This document shows, one piece after another, positions 13,385-21,558 of a stretch of 21,558 nt of DNA. The position numbers and the translations under genes were made by a program. The stretch's first letter is position 1, and the number at the start of each line of letters is the position of its first letter. The notes beneath the pieces were generated by a model. The model made no database searches, had not been told where the DNA came from, and saw nothing but the letters and a program-made list of their open reading frames with translations. This DNA is from a virus: positions 1 to 21,558 of the IMG/VR virus record IMGVR_UViG_3300009093_000134; one strand, given 5' to 3'.

Positions 13385-14020
13385 TTATTGTATTGTGGCT
13401 ACATCGCCTTCCCCACTGAAATTATGTGCCCCGTCAAACGTCTCCGCGCCATCGTAGTGCAGTATCTCAGACAGGACGAGCCGGTCGGTAGCGAGTATCT
13501 GCTGCTCGACATATCCCGTGTCCGTAGTTGTCAGGCTGTCCGTAGTTAGAATTATTATTGTGATCGCATCGAGGACACAAACGGCGCGTTTATATTCCTT
13601 TATCATCGCCGTTATGTCATTGAACGACTCCGGCGTAATGGTGAGGTTTTCCGTGGTGAGCAACACGCCGAACTTCGCCCAGTGGTCGAACCCAGTATTA
13701 ATTAACTGTACGTCAGAAAATCCGATACTTTTTAATGCTTCCAGTATCGCCCACTCTGTACCCTTGTATCGGTGAAGTTCGACCGCCCGCTTAATAATCT
13801 CACGTTGCCCCGCTTCATCCTGGGCGATTTTAAAACCTTTGTAGCCGAGGCAATCAAATTGCGCGCCGAGATAGGGTAGCGCCGAGGCGTCAACGTCGTC
13901 AACCAAATACACCAACAATTTAGAAAGGTCTATCTGCCTTAGTTCGGCCACCAGCGTATTGAACCACGCTTGCGCTTCCGGCAAATAGGCGATACCATCC
14001 GCCATCGGAATACTAGCCAT
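13385..14020 (-). CDS. I: phage tail protein I (P2 gpI family)
   Basis: A 211-residue baseplate component. The N-terminal half has the family pattern: LPYLGAQFDCLGYKGFKIAQ, REIIKRAVELHRYKGTEWAI, and LEALKSIGFSDVQL. P2 gpI is about 176 residues, so this one has about 35 extra C-terminal residues including repeated ETFDGAHNFSG-type motifs. It overlaps the end of J by eight bases, as in other P2-like operons, and probably joins J in forming the baseplate periphery. Confidence 0.88.
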   Translation of the reverse strand: MASIPMADGIAYLPEAQAWFNTLVAELRQIDLSKLLVYLVDDVDASALPYLGAQFDCLGYKGFKIAQDEAGQREIIKRAVELHRYKGTEWAILEALKSIGFSDVQLINTGFDHWAKFGVLLTTENLTITPESFNDITAMIKEYKRAVCVLDAITIIILTTDSLTTTDTGYVEQQILATDRLVLSEILHYDGAETFDGAHNFSGEGDVATIQ

Positions 14021-15116
14021 CTACTGCCCCTCCTATATTCACGGCCACTCCGGTACATTGTGTGTAGGTTGCGTCGTCGGCGATTATATTGGCGATTGGA
14101 GAATTGACAACCACGTTATATACACCCGGCACCACGCACCGCCCGACAATCTGAGCTATCACAACGTCCAGCCCCAGTGTATTAATTCCTGCCTGCTGGA
14201 AGGCAGACAAGTTCGCATTTACAGTGGTAAGCACTTCCGAGGGGACCGCTGAATTAAAAAGCGTGAGAGTTACGTCTATGGTGTACGAGACAACCGTAGG
14301 ATCTGCCACTAAAACCGTATCGTTCTGCGGCCGTCGCTTGCTATCCGAGCAAACCGCTAGAATCTTGTCTTTTAGCGCCGTCGAGGCGAGAGCACCACCG
14401 GAACAAAGCGGGTAAAGAGTTACCACACCCGGAGCCGTTGTTACACAATTGACGTCTACAATGGACGGATCTGTAGTTTTCGCCCAAAACTCGTACGCCT
14501 CGGTGGGTCCGGCGACGCTGAAAGCTGATGGCGCTATTTTGACCCGGTCGCGCAGCTGGTCGTCTGTCTCGGCATCGTTCCCCCCGGCGGTCGCCGCCAG
14601 ATTTGCCGCCGTCGTAATAAACGGTTGCGGGTCCAGGATTATAGAAACGTTTCCAGCCGCGTACCCGTTTCCGACCGTGCCAGTAGCCTGACAAATAGCG
14701 TCTATATCAACATAGGAAGTATTTGCGGCTACGTTCACCGCGGCTACCGTGACGAAAATCGCCTGCCCGTCTGTGGACTGTACGCGTATTCCCGCAGGTA
14801 ACAGGACGGCGTTAGCCCCTGAGACGAAATTGAACCGTATTGTACACTCCGCACCCGTCGCCGTCTCCCTGGTAACGCCCACAAGGGCGGCGAGATAGTC
14901 CAGCATCGGGACCGAAGCAAAGTCTACAAGGTTTTGCCGGAACACATTGTTAGCTGTCATGCGCAACAACTGCAATTCGTACGCGAATGGATTAAGTATT
15001 AATACCTCCACATCGGCCGGAGCAAGAGAGCGCCCCAGGGCCGTCTCCAATCCTGATTGCAGCCTGGCTAAAATTGGGGCCACATCTTCGGAAAATATGG
15101 TAGGTAATGCGCTCAC
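14013..15116 (-). CDS. J: baseplate assembly protein J
   Basis: A 367-residue Baseplate_J family protein. Diagnostic stretches are LPAGIRVQSTDGQAIFVTVA, VGNGYAAGNV, AGGNDAETDDQLRDRVKIA and PTEAYEFWAKTTDPSIVDV. Length is close to P2 gpJ (about 300) and Mu gp47 (about 360). It forms the wedge linking the central hub to the fibres. GTG is the start, one base into the previous stop (TAGTG). Confidence 0.93.
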   Translation of the reverse strand: MSALPTIFSEDVAPILARLQSGLETALGRSLAPADVEVLILNPFAYELQLLRMTANNVFRQNLVDFASVPMLDYLAALVGVTRETATGAECTIRFNFVSGANAVLLPAGIRVQSTDGQAIFVTVAAVNVAANTSYVDIDAICQATGTVGNGYAAGNVSIILDPQPFITTAANLAATAGGNDAETDDQLRDRVKIAPSAFSVAGPTEAYEFWAKTTDPSIVDVNCVTTAPGVVTLYPLCSGGALASTALKDKILAVCSDSKRRPQNDTVLVADPTVVSYTIDVTLTLFNSAVPSEVLTTVNANLSAFQQAGINTLGLDVVIAQIVGRCVVPGVYNVVVNSPIANIIADDATYTQCTGVAVNIGGAVDG

Positions 15117-16066
15117 TAATTCACCACTATTGAAATTGTTATTGTATCCGCGCTGGTAGTTATCAATTGTAGCTCCTGGCCCATTGTGTTAAAATCAGTC
15201 CCGAACTCGTCGGTAAAGTCTCCGGGGACGGAAACAACTTGCCAATCCCCCACCGCCCCTAATAGCGGATCATTCACCAGGTACCCTAGTATACCCCCTA
15301 TCGTAGAAATAGGCTCCGGGTTGCTGTAGCTCACACCGGCGACCGATACCGTAACCGTATAGCCTATCCCGGCGGGTACAACGGCGGCAATTTGCCGGAC
15401 TGAAAGGAGCGAGATACCCAAACTTGCAGATGAAAACTGAGGATTTAAATAGCCTACAAGCGCATCCGCAGTTAAATACCATTGGCCATAATTCAACCAA
15501 TTATTTTGCACCCAGGTATAAAGACTGTCCACCGTAGCGAACCCGCCAGCGGGTGGCGCAGGTAGAATATCAGTCCCGCCTATTTGTCCCGATACCTGGT
15601 ATTGCAAGCCGCTGCCGGATGGGGGTAAAAGTGCCCGGAGTATAAGACGTTGTTTCGCGGTACCGGTGCTGACTCCTCCACCCCCGACCGATACAGTCAA
15701 TGAGTCCGACAAAGTACCACCCTGTAATGTGTATCCCACGTTAAAAACCACCTGCCCGGTATCGCCAAGAGTGTGCGTTATCTTCGTCACTTTCACGCGG
15801 GTTTCCCACCGTGCGATACTGTCAAGCATCGCCTTTTTTATATTGGGTATGGCAACGTTTAACGGCTGGTCTATAAATCTGTGAAGCCCGCAGCCAAACG
15901 TCGGCCGGAAAGGATCTGTACCGGGCGTCGTCCGCAGGATAACCGTAAGACATTGCTTTATTGCCTCTATCCCTTCTGCAATAGCGCCCCCGCCTTCAAC
16001 ACTGAGCGTCCACACCGGGGAAAGAATGTCTGATAATGTCGCCATCGATAGTGTAAAGTTCTTCAT
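15116..16066 (-). CDS. W: baseplate wedge protein W (GPW/gp25 family) with long C-terminal extension
   Basis: Residues about 8-130 match the GPW/gp25 lysozyme-like wedge family: LTVILRTTPGTDPFRPTFGC then GLHRFIDQPLN, with the usual ILRT...R.....G motif. P2 gpW and T4 gp25 are about 115-135 residues, but this protein is 316. The extra 180 residues begin after a glycine-rich linker (SVGGGGVSTG) and are beta-rich, perhaps an additional carbohydrate- or baseplate-binding domain. ATG 16066 is used; ATG 16045 (MATLSDIL) is an alternative start. Confidence 0.85.
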   Translation of the reverse strand: MKNFTLSMATLSDILSPVWTLSVEGGGAIAEGIEAIKQCLTVILRTTPGTDPFRPTFGCGLHRFIDQPLNVAIPNIKKAMLDSIARWETRVKVTKITHTLGDTGQVVFNVGYTLQGGTLSDSLTVSVGGGGVSTGTAKQRLILRALLPPSGSGLQYQVSGQIGGTDILPAPPAGGFATVDSLYTWVQNNWLNYGQWYLTADALVGYLNPQFSSASLGISLLSVRQIAAVVPAGIGYTVTVSVAGVSYSNPEPISTIGGILGYLVNDPLLGAVGDWQVVSVPGDFTDEFGTDFNTMGQELQLITTSADTITISIVVN

Positions 16067-16113
16067 CCGGAGGCGTAGTCTTTGGGCAAAGTATGGGGCA
16101 AGTTTGTGATTTG

Positions 16114-16686
16114 CTATATCGCTGGTCCCGTTGAACCGGCACCTGGTTGAACGCCTCCGTGGGTGTGCGTCCTTAGCGAAACAGCGCCCGCCATTACGTC
16201 CGGGGCTGTAAGTGTTGTGCCGTCAAAGGTCAATTTCGGCGAACCCCCGCCAGAACCACCGCCGCCAGAGAAAGATCCGGAAAACGCGAGATTGCCCGCT
16301 ACGGTGAGATTGCCGATTATCGTTATCTCAGTGGCCGTAATTTCAGCGGTGCCGTTTATGCTGCCGGTGAATTTATGCGCTGTTTTATCGTACTCCAGGA
16401 CCGTACCATCCTCAAATACTTTCCGGAACTTGCCGGGGGCAGCGCCTGTGTCGGGGGTGTCCAGGTCGTTGTGTATGGCTCCAAGTACTACGCCCTCTTC
16501 CAAATTGTAGGCCGCTACGCAAGCGACATGCTCATTTACATTTAGCGGATAGCTTGTTTTATCCTTTAAGGACGTGGCGCGAATCACCGGCCACCAATCC
16601 GTTACTATATCATCCTCGGCAAAATACACCTTAGCGTACCCTGCCTTAGATGCGTCGCTCACTATGCCGAATTTTAAAGTAGTCAT
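16114..16686 (-). CDS. V: baseplate spike protein V
   Basis: A 190-residue membrane-piercing spike. The N-terminal OB-fold domain (about 1-75) has GYAKVYFAEDDIVTDWWPVI and EGVVLGAIHN; a beta-helical stalk follows (VFEDGTVLEYDKTAHKF to ITIIGNLTVAG). The tip ends in HTHGGVQPGAGSTGP, with H174 and H176 forming the iron-binding HxH site known from P2 gpV. A Gly/Ser-rich insert (FSGGGGSGGGS) interrupts the stalk. It overlaps D by four bases. Confidence 0.9.
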   Translation of the reverse strand: MTTLKFGIVSDASKAGYAKVYFAEDDIVTDWWPVIRATSLKDKTSYPLNVNEHVACVAAYNLEEGVVLGAIHNDLDTPDTGAAPGKFRKVFEDGTVLEYDKTAHKFTGSINGTAEITATEITIIGNLTVAGNLAFSGSFSGGGGSGGGSPKLTFDGTTLTAPDVMAGAVSLRTHTHGGVQPGAGSTGPAI

Positions 16687-17690
16687 TTTTTTACCCGATA
16701 GATATTGCCGCTTGTTTTATACGCCCCATCTCGACTAATAGTATGGTGTGCAGCCTCGATCATATACGTTCCCGAAAACTTTCCAATTCCCTGCACTTGC
16801 ACAGTATTGCCGCTCAGGAAAAGCAAATTACCCATAGTCTCAATTTCACCTGTCACCATGCGGGAGTTCCCACTATGTAAAGCATAGTCGCCAATCGCCT
16901 GCGCCTGCTGTTCGTTTTCGCACCTGCTACGTAATTCGAGGGAATCGGTTGACCCTATCGCGCCGTCGCCAGCGTCGCCGTCCGCCGACGTCGAATATTC
17001 TACGATCTTCTTCGCCTTGAAATGGTGGTGCCGTATCCGCGCGCTCGCATATGTTTGCAAACTAATATCCTTTATCCGCCAGCTTACAAGATCGGTACGG
17101 GCCAACGTCACGGACGGTATCCGGCCTTCTATGTCCTTGTATTTTTGAAAGACCATTAAATTACCCCGAATGGAAAAGAAGTACCCGTAACTTGTTGCAA
17201 GTCGGTTCAGGAACGTCAGCGAGTTCTCCCGGTATTGATGCACCCGAGAGGGTCGAATATCGGCAATTTCGCCCTGGACCTTCAAACCGAGTGCGGCCGC
17301 GACGGTATTCGCAATTTCTTTTAAACTCTTATTTTCATGTGCGCGGGTCGATTTTGTCCGCATGGCCTTTCCGAAGGTTGCTCCTATTGCACGTATCTGC
17401 ATCGTATCGCCACCGGAGGACGAACCGTTGCCCTCGATCTCGTCTATAGTAAAAGCGCCGCAATTCAATTGCTGCCCGTTGAGCTGGATAAATAATTGAA
17501 GCGTCGCGCCCTTTTCCGGATACCAGCCGTTTTGCCAAAGTTGCGCGGAGTCTTCAACGCTTACCGTGATCTCGTCCGCCTCAGTATGCAGCTTGTCCGT
17601 ATAGTCAATACTAATGACAGTGGGGGAAATGTCTGTACTAATATCCCTTCCGTTGTACTGGAGTTCAAATGTGGCTTTTGGTAAATTCAT
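16683..17690 (-). CDS. D: tail hub protein D (late control protein D family)
   Basis: A 335-residue baseplate hub, homologous to P2 gpD and T4 gp27. Recognisable segments are IDYTDKLHTEADEITVSVED, RVHQYRENSLTFLNRLATSYGYFFSIRGNLMVF, and LRSRCENEQQAQAIGDYALHSGN. The C-terminal AAHHTISRDGAYKTSG is typical of the family end. It connects the tail tube to the spike V encoded next. P2 gpD is about 387 residues, so this is a compact version. Confidence 0.9.
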   Translation of the reverse strand: MNLPKATFELQYNGRDISTDISPTVISIDYTDKLHTEADEITVSVEDSAQLWQNGWYPEKGATLQLFIQLNGQQLNCGAFTIDEIEGNGSSSGGDTMQIRAIGATFGKAMRTKSTRAHENKSLKEIANTVAAALGLKVQGEIADIRPSRVHQYRENSLTFLNRLATSYGYFFSIRGNLMVFQKYKDIEGRIPSVTLARTDLVSWRIKDISLQTYASARIRHHHFKAKKIVEYSTSADGDAGDGAIGSTDSLELRSRCENEQQAQAIGDYALHSGNSRMVTGEIETMGNLLFLSGNTVQVQGIGKFSGTYMIEAAHHTISRDGAYKTSGNIYRVKK

Positions 17691-17693
17691 GTG

Positions 17694-17942
17694 TTATTGT
17701 TTCCAGGGCGGCAGACTGTTAGCCGCAATTGGCAAAACGGTGGACGGAATGATGGGAATTTGCAGGAGGATACCGGCGTCCAATATGTCGGCCCGCGCGA
17801 CGTCCGGATTATTTTGCATTATATGGGCCATCGCGTTTACCTGCGTCCCGTCCCCTAAGACAATATTATCAAAAGTGCCGTACGCCTTTCCCGCTATCAG
17901 GTCCCACCTGTCCCCCGGTCGGGTGATATATTCGCTTGTCAT
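17694..17942 (-). CDS. X: tail protein X (LysM-like)
   Basis: An 82-residue protein of the P2 gpX type: YITRPGDRWDLIAGKAYG at the start and NPDVARADILDAGILLQIP in the middle form the small LysM-like tail fold. P2 gpX is about 67 residues. It is encoded between U and D, exactly as in P2. Confidence 0.85.
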   Translation of the reverse strand: MTSEYITRPGDRWDLIAGKAYGTFDNIVLGDGTQVNAMAHIMQNNPDVARADILDAGILLQIPIIPSTVLPIAANSLPPWKQ

Positions 17943-18829
17943 TGGATAATTGCATCTTTAATTACAGGTTGTGCCACCGCCGCCAGGTACTTAATAAGGG
18001 TTTGTAAATAACTGTTCTCTGCGGTGATGTTCGTCCCGGACGGTACAGGCCCGGTAATTTCGCCGCCGTTTACCACCCTGGCGTTTTCCCTAATGTCCGT
18101 TCCGAGTAGATCCGCCTGAGTACTTACCTGCTGCGCCCTGCCTTGTAAATCGGTGTTGCCGAAGACACAGGAAGACGGATTAGTGGTCATGCGCATGATT
18201 TGTTTACTGTCGTCGATTATCGCGCCACACGCGCGGGCAACCTGCGCCGCCTGCTTTTGATCTCCGGTATATACGGACACAATTTGGTTAATCGCCTCGC
18301 CAAATTGTTGCACCTCCTGAACCAACTGCGCCAAAGTCCGCGGGCACGAAAGCGCGTTTTTACGTTTGGATTTTGTCGCCGGTCTTATATTACCTGCCGC
18401 GAAGGCATTGGCAGCCGCTGCCTGCTGTTCTTGTTGTGCCTTATTGTCTTCTACTGATTCCAGGAGTGACAAATTTACCCGTGCTTCGTAAACGTTCCCC
18501 TGCGCGTCGAGGTTCGTATATTCGACCTCCATCGATTGGATAACCCAATCTCCATACGAATCCCCATTCCCCCACACCAGGGGCAGGATCTCAAAACTGT
18601 CTTTCGAGGTACGCAACTTGCCGATCTCGTCTTCCACAGAACCGGGTGTAAATTCGACGTGCAGAAATATCGACAAATCCAATTTTATAAGCCCAAGGGC
18701 GGCGGCCATTAACTTTGGCTTTCGGTTGATTAGAACAAACTGGGCAAGTGCTATTTCTTCGGACGTGTTATACGTCACGAATGTTTGTAGACCTTTAAAT
18801 ACTATATTTCCAAGTTGTGCAAAAAACAT
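17939..18829 (-). CDS. U: tail protein U-like with C-terminal extension
   Basis: Residues 1-150 resemble P2 gpU: an N-terminal beta domain, FLHVEFTPGSVEDEIGKLRT, and a turn near GNGDSYGDWVIQSMEVEYTN that matches the gpU pattern (G...G.W.I..I). P2 gpU is about 159 residues; here another 145 residues follow, helical and Ala/Gln-rich (EDNKAQQEQQAAAANAFAAG, then ALSCPRTLAQLVQEVQQFGE) and ending in KYLAAVAQPVIKDAIIQ. The extension may form a coiled terminator element of the tail. It overlaps X by four bases. Confidence 0.75.
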   Translation of the reverse strand: MFFAQLGNIVFKGLQTFVTYNTSEEIALAQFVLINRKPKLMAAALGLIKLDLSIFLHVEFTPGSVEDEIGKLRTSKDSFEILPLVWGNGDSYGDWVIQSMEVEYTNLDAQGNVYEARVNLSLLESVEDNKAQQEQQAAAANAFAAGNIRPATKSKRKNALSCPRTLAQLVQEVQQFGEAINQIVSVYTGDQKQAAQVARACGAIIDDSKQIMRMTTNPSSCVFGNTDLQGRAQQVSTQADLLGTDIRENARVVNGGEITGPVPSGTNITAENSYLQTLIKYLAAVAQPVIKDAIIQ

Positions 18830-19485
18830 TACTTAATAATTCCGTCTTTAAATTTCTGCAAATACTCCTGAGCGCGGATTGCCAAATCCGCCCCTGCCTC
18901 TTTTTCTATTTCCGGGCGCCGTTTGTCGCTGAATGCCGCGCCGAAGGCAGACGCCGACGACAAGGCCGTAATTGGTTTTCTTGGCGTATCTCTTACGAAT
19001 CCTTTACCTTTCGCGTATGCGCCCCGCGCGAAGACAATAGGCACTGTAAATTTTCCGACCATGAACGCAAAGGGGATATTTGAATCAACCCCCTTTTTGA
19101 CCTGGAAAGTAACCCCGCCCGGTGTATTTTTACGCCCCTTCCCCATCTTAGCCGCGAAACCCTTTTTCTTTGAATAGCTTCCCCGGACGGAGAAAACCGA
19201 GCCGACAAATACAGGTTTGAAGTAGGCAAGCTGAATAGGCTTGTAGCTTGCTCCCATCCTCGCCTCGATATTGTAATCAGTCGCGGGGCTAAAATCTATG
19301 GTCTTGATCTTATCGGCGGGGATATTATAATCAGCCCGCACAAATTGACGGATCTTTGTACGCTGCCGCCGCATGGTGTCGTTAATAGCCATTCGAGCCG
19401 CGCGGCTTAAAGACCCGTGCCCGAGCTTGCCCTGTAGCTCAGACATTGCGTTTTCGGCTTCGGTTATGTCGGCGAATAGTTTCAA
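18829..19485 (-). CDS. minor tail protein Z-like
   Basis: A 218-residue basic protein. The opening MSELQGKLGHGSLSRAARMA and INDTMRRQRTKIRQFVRADY resemble phage minor tail protein Z (a helical N domain with ALNRAA..-type sequence and arginine-rich segment). The remainder is lysine/glycine-rich. TTG is the start, overlapping the tape measure stop as TTGA. P2 itself has no Z at this place, but many P2/lambda mosaics do. Family call is from pattern only. Confidence 0.65.
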   Translation of the reverse strand: MKLFADITEAENAMSELQGKLGHGSLSRAARMAINDTMRRQRTKIRQFVRADYNIPADKIKTIDFSPATDYNIEARMGASYKPIQLAYFKPVFVGSVFSVRGSYSKKKGFAAKMGKGRKNTPGGVTFQVKKGVDSNIPFAFMVGKFTVPIVFARGAYAKGKGFVRDTPRKPITALSSASAFGAAFSDKRRPEIEKEAGADLAIRAQEYLQKFKDGIIK

Positions 19486-21335
19486 AAGGCCCTCCGTGCT
19501 TTTCGCTGCTCGTGATCCCGCATTAGCTTATCGAAAGTTGTTTGTATGCTGTCGCTGATAGTTTTCCCATCCGCCGGAGTTGCCCCGCCGGAGAGATTTA
19601 CGGTAACGTGGTTATTGACTGTAGAGCGGTCAGTATTGGCGGCCAGCCCGGATACTGCATCTTTGCCCTTCGGTGGCGTAAATAAGCCAACCTTAGCGGC
19701 TGCCGCGCTACCAGGTTTCACGCTTGTCATGCTCTCGTAATTCATTGTAGCCTTGCCGACAAAATCAGCAGCCCAATTTCCCGCTCTTTCCAGCCATGAA
19801 ATGCCAAGAGCTTTCCCAACCAGTCCCAGCAGTTTTAAAACGCCTTGCAGCGGGTAGAACATCATATTCCATATAAACCGATTGATATTCCTAAACACCG
19901 CGCCCCATTCGATAGTAGTGTTTTTGAAAAACCCTGTAATATCATCCCAGTAAGCGTATAGCAAAGCAAGGGCGCTAATTACAAGTGCAATCCAGCCAAT
20001 TACCGGCGTCGCGTAAAAGGTGATCCCGAAAATCCGTAATACGGTCGTAAACGCAGTTACTACTTTTATGGCTCCCCATAACATCATAGCTCCGGAGGCG
20101 ATGGCAATAAAAGCGGCAGCCATTTTGAATAAATGGGGGTTGTTTTGCGCAAACGCGCGGACCTTGCTGACAATCGAGTTCAAGGTCTCATAAACTGCCG
20201 TCAATGTAGGCGCAAATGACTCTCCGATAGTGGCCTTTAAATTCTCGGTGCTTGTTCTGAAAACCTCCTGATTATATTCCAGACCTTTCATTTTCACATT
20301 CAGTTTGTCGCCTAACTCGGCCTGACTGTTCATCTTATCGAGAAATTCCTGATAGCCTGTAAGGCCGTTTTTTGTCAGGTACTCAATAAAGTCTGTACTT
20401 AAACCCTGCTTTCCGCCGAAGGCTTTCAGTATTGCAGCAATTTGCGTACTAGTCAAATCCCCCATCTTTCCAAGCTCCTGTACAAAATTGTCCATCCCTT
20501 TAAACTTTCCGGCCGAGTCGAAAAAACTCAGGTGTTTCCCAAATTGCGCCGCTACTTCGTTCGCCTTCGCCAATTTTTCCCCATCCCGCAGGCCGTCGAA
20601 TATGCGCCTAAAATTGGTACCCACCGTTGCCCCGGAAAGTCCGCGCGACATGAACAACGCCCCGAGCGCACCCATTTGTTTGGACGCCTCGATACCCTGT
20701 ACGCCAAGATTGGCAGCACCGAGTGAAGCCTTGCTGAAAAATTCGTTCATTTCCGTAACGGCTTCGCTGCCGGTCTTTCCTACGCCGCTGCCATGCACCC
20801 GAGAAACCAGGTCCATTACTTTCCCCATATCATCCACCGCGACACCCATGTCATTCCGCATATGGGCCGAAAACTCAGCAATCTGCGCCGGGGCCATGTC
20901 GAATAGGTCGGAAAGCCTTGCCGTATCCTCGCCAATACCGCCAAGTATATCCCCCTCATTTATTCTATTCTCTTTTAGAACGCGGATCATATCAAGGTAG
21001 TCCGTGGCGCTGCCCTTATACTTGTCTGACAGGTCCATAGACAGGGTAGCTATTTTCTTATATGTAGATTCATCTAAGACGCCGCCGGGCCCCATCAACG
21101 CGCCTTTAAGATCATTCCCCGCAGCTTCCATCTTTCCAAACGCCTCGACCGGTCCGTTCAATAGCCTCAATCCCGCCCCCCCCATCTTCCATAAGGCGAC
21201 ACCCTGGCCAAGATCCACCGCCGCGCTCTTCAGTTCGGCCATATTTTTTTTCGATTTGCCGAAAATCTTATCCATGACCTCAGACGCACGGTCATAGGCG
21301 GACAAAATCAAACCTATCTTTACCTCTTTATCCAT
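19482..21335 (-). CDS. T: tail tape measure protein
   Basis: A 617-residue tape measure protein of the TP901 type. The N-terminal third is helical with Ala/Gly/Met repeats (AGNDLKGALMGPGGVLDEST, LGALFMSRGLSGATVGTNFR), matching the conserved TP901 core. Residues about 405-470 carry two to three hydrophobic helices (FKMAAAFIAIASGAMMLWGA, PVIGWIALVISALALLYAYW) used in genome delivery through the membrane. It governs tail length; at roughly 1.5 angstrom per residue the tail would be near 90 nm. P2 gpT is 815 residues, so the tail should be shorter than P2. Confidence 0.9.
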   Translation of the reverse strand: MDKEVKIGLILSAYDRASEVMDKIFGKSKKNMAELKSAAVDLGQGVALWKMGGAGLRLLNGPVEAFGKMEAAGNDLKGALMGPGGVLDESTYKKIATLSMDLSDKYKGSATDYLDMIRVLKENRINEGDILGGIGEDTARLSDLFDMAPAQIAEFSAHMRNDMGVAVDDMGKVMDLVSRVHGSGVGKTGSEAVTEMNEFFSKASLGAANLGVQGIEASKQMGALGALFMSRGLSGATVGTNFRRIFDGLRDGEKLAKANEVAAQFGKHLSFFDSAGKFKGMDNFVQELGKMGDLTSTQIAAILKAFGGKQGLSTDFIEYLTKNGLTGYQEFLDKMNSQAELGDKLNVKMKGLEYNQEVFRTSTENLKATIGESFAPTLTAVYETLNSIVSKVRAFAQNNPHLFKMAAAFIAIASGAMMLWGAIKVVTAFTTVLRIFGITFYATPVIGWIALVISALALLYAYWDDITGFFKNTTIEWGAVFRNINRFIWNMMFYPLQGVLKLLGLVGKALGISWLERAGNWAADFVGKATMNYESMTSVKPGSAAAAKVGLFTPPKGKDAVSGLAANTDRSTVNNHVTVNLSGGATPADGKTISDSIQTTFDKLMRDHEQRKARRAF

Positions 21336-21480
21336 TGGTGTCCGGAGCTTTATGCATTTCGTTGTAAAGAGAAACGGCCTGCTTTACGCGATACTGTATA
21401 TCACGGGTCGGCCATGACAGAATTATATCGTATGGCGTGTGAGACAAGTGTGCGAGAAAAAGCATATCCCGCACACTCAC
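21328..21480 (-). CDS. tail assembly chaperone E' frame
   Basis: A 50-residue reading frame (RDMLFLAHLSHTPYDIILSW and then RDIQYRVKQAVSLYNEMHK) just upstream of the tape measure gene and overlapping its start by eight bases. In P2 this position is taken by E', reached by a -1 frameshift from E, and the fused protein chaperones the tape measure. Here the frame is -1 relative to the upstream ORF, and a slippery heptamer lies at the junction. A GTG at 21480 overlapping the upstream stop would allow separate translation too. Internal W and helices look like a real tail chaperone. Confidence 0.7.
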   Translation of the reverse strand: MSVRDMLFLAHLSHTPYDIILSWPTRDIQYRVKQAVSLYNEMHKAPDTNG

Positions 21481-21557
21481 GAAAAATTTATGTCAGCAAA
21501 TTCACCCTGAATCTTCAGGTAGTCTTTTAACGGCAGGTCGCCCAGTGCCTCGGGAAC
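21477..21557 (-). CDS. tail assembly chaperone E, C-terminal part (cut by window edge)
   Basis: The last 26 codons of an ORF entering from the right: VPEALGDLPLKDYLKIQGEF then ADINFS and a TGA. By position before E' and the tape measure gene it should be the P2 gpE equivalent, which normally has about 90 residues. The rest lies outside the window. It ends on the slippery sequence that could give the longer E-E' product. Confidence 0.65.
   Translation of the reverse strand, partial: VPEALGDLPLKDYLKIQGEFADINFS
21483..21489 (-). other. slippery heptamer for programmed -1 frameshift
   Basis: On the minus strand the E reading frame reads ATA AAT TTT TCG TGA. The heptamer A AAT TTT fits X XXY YYZ exactly and lies four bases before the E stop. 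Slipping back one base gives ...NF-FVSVRDM and joins the E' frame. This is the standard way phages make the tail chaperone fusion. Confidence 0.6.
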
Positions 21558-21558
21558 A

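Larger units (their letters stand above)
126..21558. mobile_element. partial prophage with P2-like contractile tail, integrated at tRNA-Met
   Basis: The left end is defined by the tRNA-Met 3' end and the inward-facing integrase. The right part carries a full P2-type tail operon and a lysis cassette. Head, packaging, sheath and tube genes and attR are not in the window and are expected to the right. The region from about 1.7 to 8.8 kb is cargo and regulation, visibly more AT-rich than the late genes. That the cargo belongs to the same element is inferred from its position between integrase and lysis genes; a tandem of two elements or a tailocin locus next to an island is possible. Confidence 0.7.

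Noticed and set aside
18817-19083. Plus-strand open frames opposite the tail operon
   Set aside because: All plus-strand frames between 8.9 and 21.3 kb are antisense shadows of continuous, overlapping tail genes with recognisable products.

Overview
The window looks like one end of a prophage (or prophage-derived island) in a Bacteroidota chromosome, probably Chitinophagaceae or a close relative. The lineage is inferred from several promoter-like TAnnTTTG elements (the Bacteroidota -7 box), the scarcity of Shine-Dalgarno sequences, small helix-turn-helix and FecR-like proteins of Bacteroidota type, and the style of the phage tail genes. No host marker protein is present, so the genus is not fixed.

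Layout. 1-180: a tRNA-Met(CAT) gene and its terminator, the probable attachment site. 257-1718: an integrase reading inward from the tRNA, with its own terminator. 1745-5484 (minus strand): a small unknown gene, then the convergent-to-integrase unit HTH protein, histidine kinase, class I terpene synthase and LuxR/NarL-type response regulator. 5485-8450: AT-rich accessory DNA with operator-like repeats, two exported proteins, a FecR-N-like fragment and two paralogous small HTH proteins. It is bracketed by two almost identical 67-bp repeats, each ending in a terminator hairpin. 8451-8813: a small acidic unknown protein. 8833-21558 (minus strand): a compact phage late operon read right to left: P2-type tail chaperone E/E', tape measure, Z-like, U, X, D, V, W/gp25, J, I, a DUF3751-like fibre protein, tail fibre, a secreted protein, two holin-like proteins, a probable unimolecular spanin, two membrane proteins and a probable endolysin.

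How it works together. The late operon encodes a contractile (myovirus-type) tail plus lysis functions. Head, sheath and tube genes would be expected beyond the right edge, so a tailocin cannot be excluded. The integrase beside the tRNA suggests site-specific integration at the tRNA 3' end. Between integrase and lysis genes lies what looks like lysogenic cargo. The most striking part is a terpene synthase with intact metal-binding and effector motifs, sandwiched in one transcription unit between a membrane histidine kinase and a response regulator. This suggests a sensor-controlled terpene carried by a prophage.

The right attachment site and the rest of the phage are outside the window, so the right boundary and the membership of every cargo gene in a single element are inferred.
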